From the NCBI GenBank assembly GCA_964652075.1, contig CAZYZQ010000045.1:1-18262 (forward strand): DNA of 18,262 bases, given 5' to 3'. The position numbers and the translations under genes are program-made. How positions within the stretch are numbered: the first letter of the stretch is position 1; each line of letters opens with the position of its first letter. The DNA comes from CAZYZQ01 sp964652075. GTDB taxonomy: Bacteria; Bacillota; Clostridia; Oscillospirales; Oscillospiraceae. Below the pieces are notes generated by a model. The model saw nothing but the letters and a program-made list of their open reading frames with translations. It was not told the origin of the DNA and ran no database searches. Positions 9,580-16,048 of this stretch are shown one piece after another.

Positions 9580-10002
9580 TTATGCTTCCACTGCTTCGGT
9601 CTGCGTGTCCTCCCAGCAGTTGCAGTCCTCGTTCTGCGGGTGGGCGAAGCACATAATCATCTCTACCTTTTCGGTGATCGAGGTGTTGATCTCCTGATGC
9701 GCGTCGCCGGGGCAGATATAGCCTGCCGCGCCGGGGGCGCAGTCGGTGACGGTTCTGGTGCCGTCGGCCTCCACGATGACCTCCTGCATATGCCCCTTGA
9801 GCAGGTACCACGCGCATTCCACACGGTTGTGGCGGCGCAGTTGGGTCTTACCGCCGGGGAACAGCGTCATGTAGGTGCCGAGAATTTTTGTGGTGGGGCA
9901 GGTGTCACGGCTTGTCATGAATTCCGTGATGGCCCCGGGCTGCACGGTGCCGCTCACCGGCGTCAGCGTGCGGTCGATGGTCTGTGTCTTTTTCTTGCCC
10001 AT
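9580..10002 (-). CDS. Single-domain cupin protein (cupin B)
   Basis: A 140-aa small beta-barrel protein. Cupin motif 1 is present in slightly divergent form: GGKTQLRRHNRVECAWYLLKG, with H58 and E62 but R in place of the usual first His. Motif 2 is clear: PGDAHQEIN, with H102 and N106. A metal centre is plausible, though one ligand may be missing. It begins 16 nt after the other cupin gene and ends 27 nt before the lactonase, in the middle of a five-gene operon. Cupins in sugar operons are often isomerases, epimerases, lyases or sugar-binding proteins; which one applies here is unknown. The Cys-rich C-terminal tail (near ...DCNCWED...) is unusual. Confidence 0.85.
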   Translation of the reverse strand: MGKKKTQTIDRTLTPVSGTVQPGAITEFMTSRDTCPTTKILGTYMTLFPGGKTQLRRHNRVECAWYLLKGHMQEVIVEADGTRTVTDCAPGAAGYICPGDAHQEINTSITEKVEMIMCFAHPQNEDCNCWEDTQTEAVEA

Positions 10003-10018
10003 GGATAGCCTCCTGTTC

Positions 10019-10543
10019 TCACTTCACAATGGTGTTGCCGTTCTCGTCGATTTCGATTTTGCCGAGCGAGTCCTTGCCGAGAGAGAGCACGTCCTCCAGC
10101 TTTTTGCCGCGCTTGCGCATATACTCCTCCACGACGTCGGCGTCCTGATAGAAGACGGTCTTCGCGCCCTCAACGGTGTTTGTTCCGGCGTAGCAGAAGA
10201 TGCAGTCGCCGATGAGGTCGGCATTCAGGTTCATGCCCACGTGAATCTCGCCGGGGGCGACGAAGCCGACCGTGCCGGGGAAGCACTCGGTCTCCTTATA
10301 CTCCTCGTGATCGACCGTGCAGGAGTAGTGCAGGCTGTGGCCGGAGGAGATGTACCACTGCACCTCGCAGCCGTTGTGGACGTGCTCCTGGTTGCGGGAG
10401 CCGGGGTTGTGAACGGTGTGCCCGAGGAAGATGTTCTGCGAGCCGCAGGTGTCTTTGCACACCAGATGATAGACGCCGAAGCCCTTTTCAAAGTCGTTGT
10501 CGCTCTGAATGTTGCCGCGGTTGATGACCATGGATTTTCCCAT
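10019..10543 (-). CDS. Single-domain cupin protein (cupin A)
   Basis: A 174-aa protein with a canonical cupin metal site: motif 1 HVHNGCE (H54, H56, E60) and motif 2 PGEIHVGMN (H101, with N105). That gives the full His-His-Glu-His set, so a divalent-metal enzyme is likely. The start at 10543 is chosen because AGGAGG lies seven bases upstream; an in-frame ATG at 10639 would overlap the upstream gene by over 70 bases and has no such site. It follows alpha1 by 23 nt and precedes the second cupin by 16 nt. The C-terminal extension (about residues 125-174) is charged and probably helical. It is likely an isomerase, epimerase or hydratase acting on the keto-sugar product; that role is inference from the operon. 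Confidence 0.87.
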   Translation of the reverse strand: MGKSMVINRGNIQSDNDFEKGFGVYHLVCKDTCGSQNIFLGHTVHNPGSRNQEHVHNGCEVQWYISSGHSLHYSCTVDHEEYKETECFPGTVGFVAPGEIHVGMNLNADLIGDCIFCYAGTNTVEGAKTVFYQDADVVEEYMRKRGKKLEDVLSLGKDSLGKIEIDENGNTIVK

Positions 10544-10566
10544 ATTGTTGCCTCCTGTTCTGGCGG

Positions 10567-11532
10567 TTACGCCTGCTCGAAGAGCGTGTTCCACATCTCC
10601 ACCTGACGGGCCAGCTCGTCGCCGGAGACGAACCACCACGGGTCATACTGGAACGCTTCGTATTCGGTGCAGACAAAGTGCTGATAGTCGATCTCTTTGA
10701 GAATTTTCGCAATGCGGGCGCAGTCGGTGCAGGAATCGGTGTTGCCGTCCGGCACGTCGTAGGCCTTCGCATGGATGTGCGTGATATACGGCGCGAGCTT
10801 GTACCATGCGTTCCAGTCGCTCATACAGCCCTGGAAGAAGTTGCGCACCATCAGCTCGTCGAGCTTGCTGGCACCCATGGCGTCGGCCACGGCCATGGTC
10901 TGCTCCCGCGTGCGGCCCTGCAGCACGGCGAGGCGCGCCATCTCGGCAATATCGTTGCGCGCGCCCTTGCCGACGTAGTATTTGATCATGCGCGGCGGCA
11001 CGGCGTGGTGGTAGCAGGAGATGTCCGGGCAGATGGAGATCGCCTTCGTGTTCATGGAGATGGCCTTGTTGATATATTCCCATGTGACCGGGCCGTCAAG
11101 CTGGTTCGGGCCGTGGACCTCCAGCGAATAGGTGACGCCGAGATCCTCCGCCGCCGGGACAGCCAGCTCCAGGATATCCGGCGTATAGAGATTCATAATC
11201 CGCACGACCGGCATCCCGAGGCGGCTGGCGATTTTCGCGTCGCGTACCAGCTGCGCGGCCTGCTCTTCACGGGTCATCTTGCGCGTCTTGAGCACCATGT
11301 ACTCGTTGAAGACACTCAGACAGTCGGGCGTCAGATGGTACTGCTCCATCCAGTCGTGCCACTGCGCATAGAAGTCCTCCTTCGGGAAGGGATAGTCCGG
11401 CACCATCTGGCTCGAGAGCATCTCAATGCCCTCATAGCCGATTTCGGACGCCTTTTTCAGGCAGTCCTCCAGCGTATAGACCCGGTGGAAGAACTCCCGG
11501 GTAAAGCTGTAAAGCGAGACGCCAAGTTTCAT
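10567..11532 (-). CDS. TIM-barrel sugar isomerase/epimerase-like protein, putative C-glycoside deglycosidase alpha subunit (alpha1)
   Basis: A 321-aa xylose-isomerase-like (AP endonuclease 2 superfamily) TIM barrel. The likely metal ligands sit at the ends of barrel strands: E138 with H140 (SLEVHGP), D170 (ICPDISCY), H252 or H254 (THIHAK) and E290 or E292 (CTEYEAF). Its ATG overlaps the stop of the upstream beta1 gene (ATGA), so the two are translationally coupled as expected for subunits of one enzyme. The pairing of such a barrel with a DUF6379-type small protein is the hallmark of C-glycoside deglycosidases (DgpBC, DfgAB, CarBC), which break the C-C bond of 3-oxo-C-glycosides. A general isomerase, or a 3-keto-glucal hydratase or lyase role, is the alternative. 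It is homologous along its length to alpha2 at 14901-15887. Confidence 0.85.
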   Translation of the reverse strand: MKLGVSLYSFTREFFHRVYTLEDCLKKASEIGYEGIEMLSSQMVPDYPFPKEDFYAQWHDWMEQYHLTPDCLSVFNEYMVLKTRKMTREEQAAQLVRDAKIASRLGMPVVRIMNLYTPDILELAVPAAEDLGVTYSLEVHGPNQLDGPVTWEYINKAISMNTKAISICPDISCYHHAVPPRMIKYYVGKGARNDIAEMARLAVLQGRTREQTMAVADAMGASKLDELMVRNFFQGCMSDWNAWYKLAPYITHIHAKAYDVPDGNTDSCTDCARIAKILKEIDYQHFVCTEYEAFQYDPWWFVSGDELARQVEMWNTLFEQA

Positions 11533-12014
11533 GTTGCCGAACCTCCTTCCGCGGGGATGCGCAGGATCTTTTTCATATAGGATGCGTCGCGGTAGCTGTG
11601 GTAGGTGACGAAGACCTCCAGCAGCACCTCAACCTCGTGCGCGCCGGGGGCAAGGCCGCCGGGCCAGTCGATAATCAGATGACCGTATTTGTTGAGGTAC
11701 CAGTAGGTGTCCGCATAGCGGCTGTCAATCTCGTCCAGGCGCAGAATCAGGTCGGAGCCCTCCACCTGAAAACGGATGTTCTCGCGCGGGATGAGCTGGC
11801 CGTCGACCATCAGCTCGATGCGCTCAATCAGCGTCAGCGCAAACGAGCGGTACCAGCACAGGCGGATATCCAGCGTGAAGCCTGACGGCTTCCCGTCCTT
11901 CTGCCAGTTGCGCAGCGAGTCATCCACAATCAGATACTGTTCCCAGTTCGAGCGGGCCGTGTTGACCAGATCGTAGACGGCAGCCTTGTCATTGATGACA
12001 TATTCGTAGGACAT
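11529..12014 (-). CDS. Putative C-glycoside deglycosidase beta subunit (DUF6379-type, beta1)
   Basis: A 161-aa protein without signal peptide or membrane segment. Its core aligns by eye with beta2 (14443-14871): YLIVDDS / YVLCDEG, GFTLDIR / GFQLKIR, then WYRSFALTLIERIELMVDG / YYRGPRLSLIDRITLKVDG, a YW pair and a GGL turn, ending in a strand-rich tail. This is the pattern of the small beta subunit that caps the TIM-barrel subunit in C-glycoside deglycosidases. It has an N-terminal extension of about 18 residues compared with beta2. It is the first gene of the minus-strand operon; GGAGGA precedes ATG 12014, and its stop overlaps the alpha1 start. The family name is from memory of the sequence pattern and gene pairing, not a search. 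Confidence 0.78.
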   Translation of the reverse strand: MSYEYVINDKAAVYDLVNTARSNWEQYLIVDDSLRNWQKDGKPSGFTLDIRLCWYRSFALTLIERIELMVDGQLIPRENIRFQVEGSDLILRLDEIDSRYADTYWYLNKYGHLIIDWPGGLAPGAHEVEVLLEVFVTYHSYRDASYMKKILRIPAEGGSAT

Positions 12015-12070
12015 AGTCTTCCTCCTTTTCTGTTTGTGCAGCCGTTGGGCGGAATCCCACCGGCACTTTC

Positions 12071-12100
12071 ATTATAGAATGGCCGGTTGGGCCTTGGCAA
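12071..12100 (-). promoter_or_regulatory. Sigma-A-like promoter of the beta1-alpha1-cupin-cupin-lactonase operon
   Basis: On the minus strand, TTGCCA (bases 12100-12095) and a perfect TATAAT (bases 12076-12071) are separated by 18 bp, about 57 bp upstream of ATG 12014. Confidence 0.75.
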
Positions 12101-12234
12101 TGGCGGGAATGCGCATACATTTCCAATTTCTGCATCCAGTTTCCGGTTTTTGATAATGGTTTGGCTTTTTTTCGGGTGGGCGGAAAAGCGGATAACAATT
12201 TCAGATTTCCAAAAACAGCGCGCCGCATCGGTGC

Positions 12235-12263
12235 TTGCAAGAAAAAGGCTCTCCCGATAGACT
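12235..12263 (+). promoter_or_regulatory. Candidate promoter for the MFS transporter gene
   Basis: TTGCAA (12235-12240) and TAGACT (12258-12263) with a 17-bp spacer. The -10 box is a moderate match (4 of 6), so the promoter may depend on an activator. It lies inside the 8-bp inverted repeat 12222-12229 / 12273-12280. Confidence 0.45.
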
Positions 12264-12317
12264 AAAAGCAGGGATGCGGCGGCGCCCATCCAAATTCAAA
12301 CGGCGGGAGGCATTCCG

Positions 12318-13520
12318 ATGGGACAGAAAAAACAGCGGCTATGGACAAGGGGGTTTGTGTTACTCCTGATTGTGTCTTTGACAGAGAACCTGAGCTTTCT
12401 CAGTATCCGGACCATGATGACAACGTATGCGAAGAACGATCTGATGATCGCGTCCTCGCTGGTGGGATTTCTGACCGGCGCGATCTCCATCGCTTCGCTC
12501 TTCTCAAGGCCCATTGCGGGAAAGCTTCTCAAACGGTTCTCCCACAAAAAGATCCTGCTGGCGGCGCTTGCGGGCGAACTGCTGGTGCTGGCGGCCTATC
12601 TGGGGCTGCACAGCTTCGGGGCGGTGCTCGTGATCCGGATCTGCCACGGCTTCTTTTACGGCATCAGCTATACCACGATCATCACCATGGCGGGCAACGC
12701 CGTGCCGCCCGAGCACATGGGGAGCGGCATGGGCGTGTTCGGGTTTGGCAATATGATCGGCCTTGGCGTTGCGCCCCAGCTGTCGCTGATGATCTATGAA
12801 AAGCTCGGCGTGCAGGCGCTGTTCTTGAGTTCGTGCCTGTTTACGGCCTGCTCCATTGCGCTCGTCTGCTTTTTCCCGAAGACCGAAGCGCCGGTGCGGC
12901 GCAAGGCGTCGCAGGGCGAACGCCGGGGGCTTCGGAGCCTGTTTCTGCCGTCCGCGCTGCCGTCCTCGTTCCTGAACTTCTTTCTTCAGATCACCTACGG
13001 TTCGATCTCGGCCTTTATCATCGTCTACGGCCAGAGCCGGAACTGGGCGCAGGTCGGGCTGTTTTACACGGTCTACGCGGCAGGGTCGCTGATTGTCCGG
13101 CCGGCCATGGGAAAAGTCTACGACCGCTTCGGCCTGACGCCGGTTGTGCTGTTTACGACCTGCGTCTTTGCAGGGGGCATTGTGCTGCTTGCGCTGACAA
13201 CGTCGTTTGCGCTCTTCCTTGTCTCCGCAATCCTGCTGACCATCGGCTACGGCGGCGGTTGGTCTGTCTATCAGGCGGACGCGCTGAAATGCGACGATCC
13301 GGCCGACCGCGGGACGGCCAGCGCGACCTACTTCGTCATCAACGACGCGGGCGGCTTTATCGGCGCGACGCTGGCGGGCTACGTTGTTGATCTGGTGGGC
13401 TACAGCAACACCTTCCTCAGCTACATCGGATGGCTGGCGCTCAGCTTCCTCATTTACTTTATCCGTCTGGGACTGCGCAGAAGCAGGCAGGCGGCGCGTC
13501 ACGCCGGACATGCCGCCTGA
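12318..13520 (+). CDS. Major facilitator superfamily (MFS) transporter
   Basis: A 400-aa membrane protein with about 12 hydrophobic segments in two halves joined by a basic cytoplasmic loop (KTEAPVRRKASQGERRG, about residues 190-206). The loop 2-3 motif-A-like sequences are GKLLKRFSHKK in the N-half and GKVYDRFGL in the C-half. The start is fixed by GGGAGG at 12305-12310. It is divergent from the beta1 operon and lies 96 bp before the RpiR-type regulator gene, so it probably imports the substrate of the island: a glycoside, its 3-oxo derivative, or a flavonoid-like molecule. Export of an aglycone cannot be excluded. It shows no clear identity to the GPH sugar-cation symporters by eye. Substrate unknown. 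Confidence 0.9.
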   Translation: MGQKKQRLWTRGFVLLLIVSLTENLSFLSIRTMMTTYAKNDLMIASSLVGFLTGAISIASLFSRPIAGKLLKRFSHKKILLAALAGELLVLAAYLGLHSFGAVLVIRICHGFFYGISYTTIITMAGNAVPPEHMGSGMGVFGFGNMIGLGVAPQLSLMIYEKLGVQALFLSSCLFTACSIALVCFFPKTEAPVRRKASQGERRGLRSLFLPSALPSSFLNFFLQITYGSISAFIIVYGQSRNWAQVGLFYTVYAAGSLIVRPAMGKVYDRFGLTPVVLFTTCVFAGGIVLLALTTSFALFLVSAILLTIGYGGGWSVYQADALKCDDPADRGTASATYFVINDAGGFIGATLAGYVVDLVGYSNTFLSYIGWLALSFLIYFIRLGLRRSRQAARHAGHAA

Positions 13521-13539
13521 GAGCCGAACAAAAATATGT

Positions 13540-13568
13540 TTGCCCGGGCTTGGTTCCTGTGATATGAT
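13540..13568 (+). promoter_or_regulatory. Sigma-A-like promoter of the RpiR-beta2-alpha2 unit
   Basis: TTGCCC (13540-13545) and TATGAT (13563-13568) with a 17-bp spacer, about 50 bp upstream of ATG 13617. A 14-bp perfect palindrome starts ten bases after the -10 box and would overlap the transcription start. Confidence 0.65.
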
Positions 13569-13577
13569 GAGGACAGG

Positions 13578-13591
13578 CGGCGGCGCCGCCG
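13578..13591. promoter_or_regulatory. 14-bp palindrome at the RpiR transcription start, candidate operator
   Basis: CGGCGGCGCCGCCG is a perfect palindrome just downstream of the -10 box of the RpiR promoter. An 11-base part, GCGGCGGCGCC, recurs at 12276-12286 just after the proposed MFS promoter. The position suits a repressor site for the SIS-domain regulator. The sequence is simple and GC-rich in a GC-rich genome, so chance is possible. Confidence 0.35.
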
Positions 13592-13616
13592 ATAATCTGA
13601 TTGGAGGGCAACGACA

Positions 13617-14399
13617 ATGTACGTCGATTTTTGGACGGATTCCATTACACAGCTGATCTGGGCGACAAACCGCTATAACCCCGGCGAATTGGAGCACGAT
13701 GTCGCCATGCAGCTGCTGTCGCACCTGAGCGAGATTCCGCACCTGTCGATTCAGGAGGTGGCAGATCTGTGCTTCTGCTCCGTGACGGCGATCAGCCGCT
13801 TCGTCAAACGGCTGAAATTCGAAAACTTTACAACCTTCAAATACCGGATTGCGTCCGATTTGACCAGCTCCCCGACGCTGAATCTGCGGATCCCGGCGGA
13901 AGCCGCGGCCAACTCGGAGGATCTGAACGAGACATATTTTTCCCTGGTGAAGGGCTGCGTCGACGGCCTGCGCGCCAGCCTGTCGCAGGAGGCGGTGGAG
14001 AAGGCGGTCAAGCTGATGCTGGAGGCAAAAACAGTGCTCTTCTACTCCCTGCAGGATCTGCGCTTTACGGAGCTGCAGGTGGATCTTGCACTGAGCGGAA
14101 AGGCGTCCTGGCACCTGCCGAGCTTTGACGAGCTGATTGACACGGTATCGTCGCTGGGCGAGGGCGTGCTGGTTATCGCCACGCTGTTTCCCACCGCGCG
14201 CGGCAAGAGTAATCTCGAGCGCCTCCGCGCGTTGGGGGCAAAGACGATTATCGTCTCCCGCGGAAATACAAACACCTATGCAAAATATGCGGACGCCTTT
14301 TTCGCAACCCGGGCGAGCGGCTCCAAGCTGGATCAGTATTTGATCTATATGCTATTTGATATTCTGGCCATGCATTTCCGCGCGCAGTGCCTTGACTGA
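13617..14399 (+). CDS. MurR/RpiR-family transcriptional regulator (HTH plus SIS domain)
   Basis: A 260-aa regulator. Residues about 1-75 form the RpiR-type HTH, with the recognition region SIQEVADLCFCSVTAISRFVKRLKF (residues about 43-67, seen in the coding bases). The rest is a SIS (sugar isomerase) domain that usually binds a phosphorylated sugar; visible pieces include VLFYSLQDLRF, VLVIATLFPTARGKS and TIIVSRGNTNTYAKYADAFF. The start is set by GGAGGG (13603-13608). It lies 43 nt upstream of beta2 with no terminator between, so it is probably co-transcribed with beta2-alpha2. It likely senses a sugar product of the pathway and controls both arms. The expected SIS sugar-phosphate serine/threonine cluster is only partly recognisable. 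Confidence 0.9.
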   Translation: MYVDFWTDSITQLIWATNRYNPGELEHDVAMQLLSHLSEIPHLSIQEVADLCFCSVTAISRFVKRLKFENFTTFKYRIASDLTSSPTLNLRIPAEAAANSEDLNETYFSLVKGCVDGLRASLSQEAVEKAVKLMLEAKTVLFYSLQDLRFTELQVDLALSGKASWHLPSFDELIDTVSSLGEGVLVIATLFPTARGKSNLERLRALGAKTIIVSRGNTNTYAKYADAFFATRASGSKLDQYLIYMLFDILAMHFRAQCLD

Positions 14400-14442
14400 G
14401 TGCGCGCGGCGGTGAAGTGATGAGAACAAGGAGGAAACCAGC

Positions 14443-14871
14443 ATGACAAATTCACTGTTTGAAAAGTACGTGCTCTGCGACGAGGGGTTCCGGAACATCT
14501 ATGATCCGCAGAACCCCAACGGCCCGGCCATCGGCTTCCAGCTGAAAATCCGCGCGCCGTATTACCGCGGGCCGCGCCTGTCGCTGATCGACCGGATCAC
14601 GCTCAAGGTGGATGGCAAGGAGTACGACCCGTCGCAGTTCCGCTTTACAACCCACAACGGCACGTTCACGATGGACGAAATGCGCACGATGCCAGACGCC
14701 TACTGGGATTTCGGCGAAAAGGCCACGCTGACCGTTCTGGAGCCGGCGGGGCTGGGCTACTCCATGAATAACGGCTACCGGACGGTGGAGGTCGGCGTCT
14801 ATTTGCGCATCTCCTACCAGCCGGTCGGCTTCAGCGCCGTCGTATCCAAGCCGCTCAAGGTGGAGGCATAA
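14443..14871 (+). CDS. Putative C-glycoside deglycosidase beta subunit (DUF6379-type, beta2)
   Basis: A 142-aa soluble, beta-rich protein with the DUF6379 pattern: an N-terminal YVLCDEGF, then GFQLKIRAPYYRG, LSLIDRITLKVDGKEY, MDEMRTMPDAYWDFGEKATLTV and a final strand YLRISYQPVG. This matches the small subunit of C-glycoside deglycosidases, which completes the active site of the TIM-barrel partner. Length is normal for that family. AAGGAGG precedes ATG 14443, and the alpha2 gene starts 29 nt after its stop behind its own AAGGAGG, so the two are co-expressed. It is closer to the known deglycosidase beta pattern (YYRG...LKVDG) than beta1. Confidence 0.82.
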   Translation: MTNSLFEKYVLCDEGFRNIYDPQNPNGPAIGFQLKIRAPYYRGPRLSLIDRITLKVDGKEYDPSQFRFTTHNGTFTMDEMRTMPDAYWDFGEKATLTVLEPAGLGYSMNNGYRTVEVGVYLRISYQPVGFSAVVSKPLKVEA

Positions 14872-14900
14872 CTGTAACATCTGAAAGGAGGAACTGTGCC

Positions 14901-15887
14901 ATGGCAATCAAACGCGCTGTATCGCTGTACAGCTATCAGGAGAATTTCTATCTGGGGAAGCTGGATCTGGAGGGCTGCATCGCCGAGGCGGCAAAGACCG
15001 GCGCCGAGGGCATCGAGCTGATCCCGGAGCAGAACTGCGCCGACGAGTATCTGGACCCGTCCCCGGCGTTTATCGACCGCTGGAACGGCTGGATGGAAAC
15101 ATACCACACAAAGCCTGTCTGCTGCGATATCTTCTATGACTATAAGCTCTACTGGAACCGCATTCTGACGGAGAAGGAGCAGATCAAGCAGTATGAGCAG
15201 GACATCCGCTTTGCAAAAAAGCTCGGATTCCCGCTTGTGCGCGCCATGATTATCACACCGCTGCGGATTGTGGAGCAGATGATTCCGATTGCGGAGGATT
15301 ATGACGTTAAATTTGCCGTAGAGGTTCATTCGCCGTATTCGCTCAAGGGCGACTACGTGCAGGGGCTGTTTGAGCTGGCCGACCGGAAAAACACGAAGCA
15401 TCTCGGCATTGTGCCGGATACGGGCATCTATGTCCGCAGCCAGTCGCAGGTTATCGTGGACAAGTTTATCCGCGGCGGTGCGCACCGCGAGATTGCGGAC
15501 TTCCTTTGCCACAGCTACGAGGAGGGTGCGCCGCAGACGGAGGTCTTTGAAAAGCTGCGCGCCATGAACCCCAATGAGCTGGATCTGGCGCTGTATAAGC
15601 GCGTCTACTTTGCAATCAACGACGATCCGAATTACCTGCTGGAAAACACGGATAAGATCTTCCACATCCACGGCAAGTGCTGGAAGATGACGGAGGACTA
15701 TACGGAACCGGCTGTGGACTATCCGGCGTTCATGGACGTGATTAAACGCTCCGGCTACGACGGCTATATCGCCACCGAGTACGAGGGCCAGCGCTACTTC
15801 CACGACATGGGCTGCGAGGAAAACGCAGACGAAATCGAAGAAGTCCGCCGCCATCAGGAAATGCTGCGCAGATATCTGGAGGGGTAA
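14901..15887 (+). CDS. TIM-barrel sugar isomerase/epimerase-like protein, putative C-glycoside deglycosidase alpha subunit (alpha2)
   Basis: A 328-aa xylose-isomerase-like TIM barrel. The likely metal and catalytic residues are E141 with H143 (AVEVHSP), D173 (IVPDTGIY), H255 or H257 (FHIHGK) and E293 or E295 (ATEYEG). It shares with alpha1 the framework VSLYS, EGIE, W..WME.YH, NTK and EYE, so the two are ancient paralogues, but the substrate-side loops differ (PDTGIYVRSQ here, PDISCYHHAVPP in alpha1). It follows beta2 in the order seen in pair 1. In the C-glycoside deglycosidase family the alpha subunit carries the divalent metal and performs beta-elimination of a 3-oxo-glycoside, releasing the aglycone. 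A 3-keto-glucal hydratase or O-glycoside lyase role is the main alternative. It ends just before a hairpin. Confidence 0.86.
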   Translation: MAIKRAVSLYSYQENFYLGKLDLEGCIAEAAKTGAEGIELIPEQNCADEYLDPSPAFIDRWNGWMETYHTKPVCCDIFYDYKLYWNRILTEKEQIKQYEQDIRFAKKLGFPLVRAMIITPLRIVEQMIPIAEDYDVKFAVEVHSPYSLKGDYVQGLFELADRKNTKHLGIVPDTGIYVRSQSQVIVDKFIRGGAHREIADFLCHSYEEGAPQTEVFEKLRAMNPNELDLALYKRVYFAINDDPNYLLENTDKIFHIHGKCWKMTEDYTEPAVDYPAFMDVIKRSGYDGYIATEYEGQRYFHDMGCEENADEIEEVRRHQEMLRRYLEG

Positions 15888-15891
15888 GAAA

Positions 15892-15925
15892 AAGGCACAG
15901 GCCGCCGTTTGGAAGCCTGTGCCTT
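15892..15925. terminator. Hairpin after alpha2, terminator-like mainly on the minus strand
   Basis: AAGGCACAGGC (15892-15902) pairs perfectly with GCCTGTGCCTT (15915-15925). On the plus strand it is followed by CCGCC rather than a T run. On the minus strand it is followed by TTTCTT after CCTT, giving a T-rich tract, so it best fits termination of minus-strand transcription arriving from the right, with possible use in both directions. Confidence 0.6.
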
Positions 15926-15928
15926 CCG

Positions 15929-16046
15929 CCTGTCAAAGCGCTTTCCATACGTCATGTCGTTGGCGCAATACTCGTGGCCATATTCATCCCAATTTATCAC
16001 AAAGCCCCCGTTTTCGCTTGACGAAAATGGAAGTTCTTTGACAAGC
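15929..16046 (-). pseudogene. Possible remnant or unrecognised small coding segment
   Basis: Between two hairpins, the minus strand carries a short open stretch that reads like protein: VKELPFSSSENGGF, then INWDEYGHEYCANDMTYGKRFDRR. It has no ribosome binding site, and the only upstream in-frame ATG (16063) sits in the loop of a hairpin. The reading frame runs through the downstream terminator hairpin. It could be the tail of a lost gene, with the minus-strand terminator at 15892-15925 as its former end. I do not recognise the family, and a chance open frame is a real possibility. Confidence 0.25.
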
Positions 16047-16048
16047 TG

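Larger units (their letters stand above)
12015..12317. promoter_or_regulatory. Divergent intergenic region between the two catabolic arms
   Basis: This 303-bp region separates the beta1 operon (minus) from the MFS gene (plus) and holds a promoter for each direction. Between them is an AT-richer stretch that includes AGCGGATAACAATTTCA (12187-12203). An 8-bp inverted repeat, GCCGCATC (12222-12229) and GATGCGGC (12273-12280), flanks the plus-strand promoter. No coding frame with a ribosome binding site was seen. It is the natural place for control of the whole island. Confidence 0.7.

Noticed and set aside
8401..10008. 535-codon plus-strand open frame antisense to lactonase and cupin B
   Set aside because: Spans two real genes and their spacer, with no start signal or recognisable domain.
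10544..10639. Upstream ATG at 10639 for cupin A
   Set aside because: It overlaps alpha1 coding sequence and lacks a ribosome binding site; ATG 10543 has AGGAGG at good spacing.
12504..14114. 536-codon minus-strand open frame antisense to the MFS and RpiR genes
   Set aside because: It runs across two well-supported genes, has no ribosome binding site and its protein is low-complexity (Arg/Gln/Ala-rich), as expected from antisense reading of GC-rich coding DNA.
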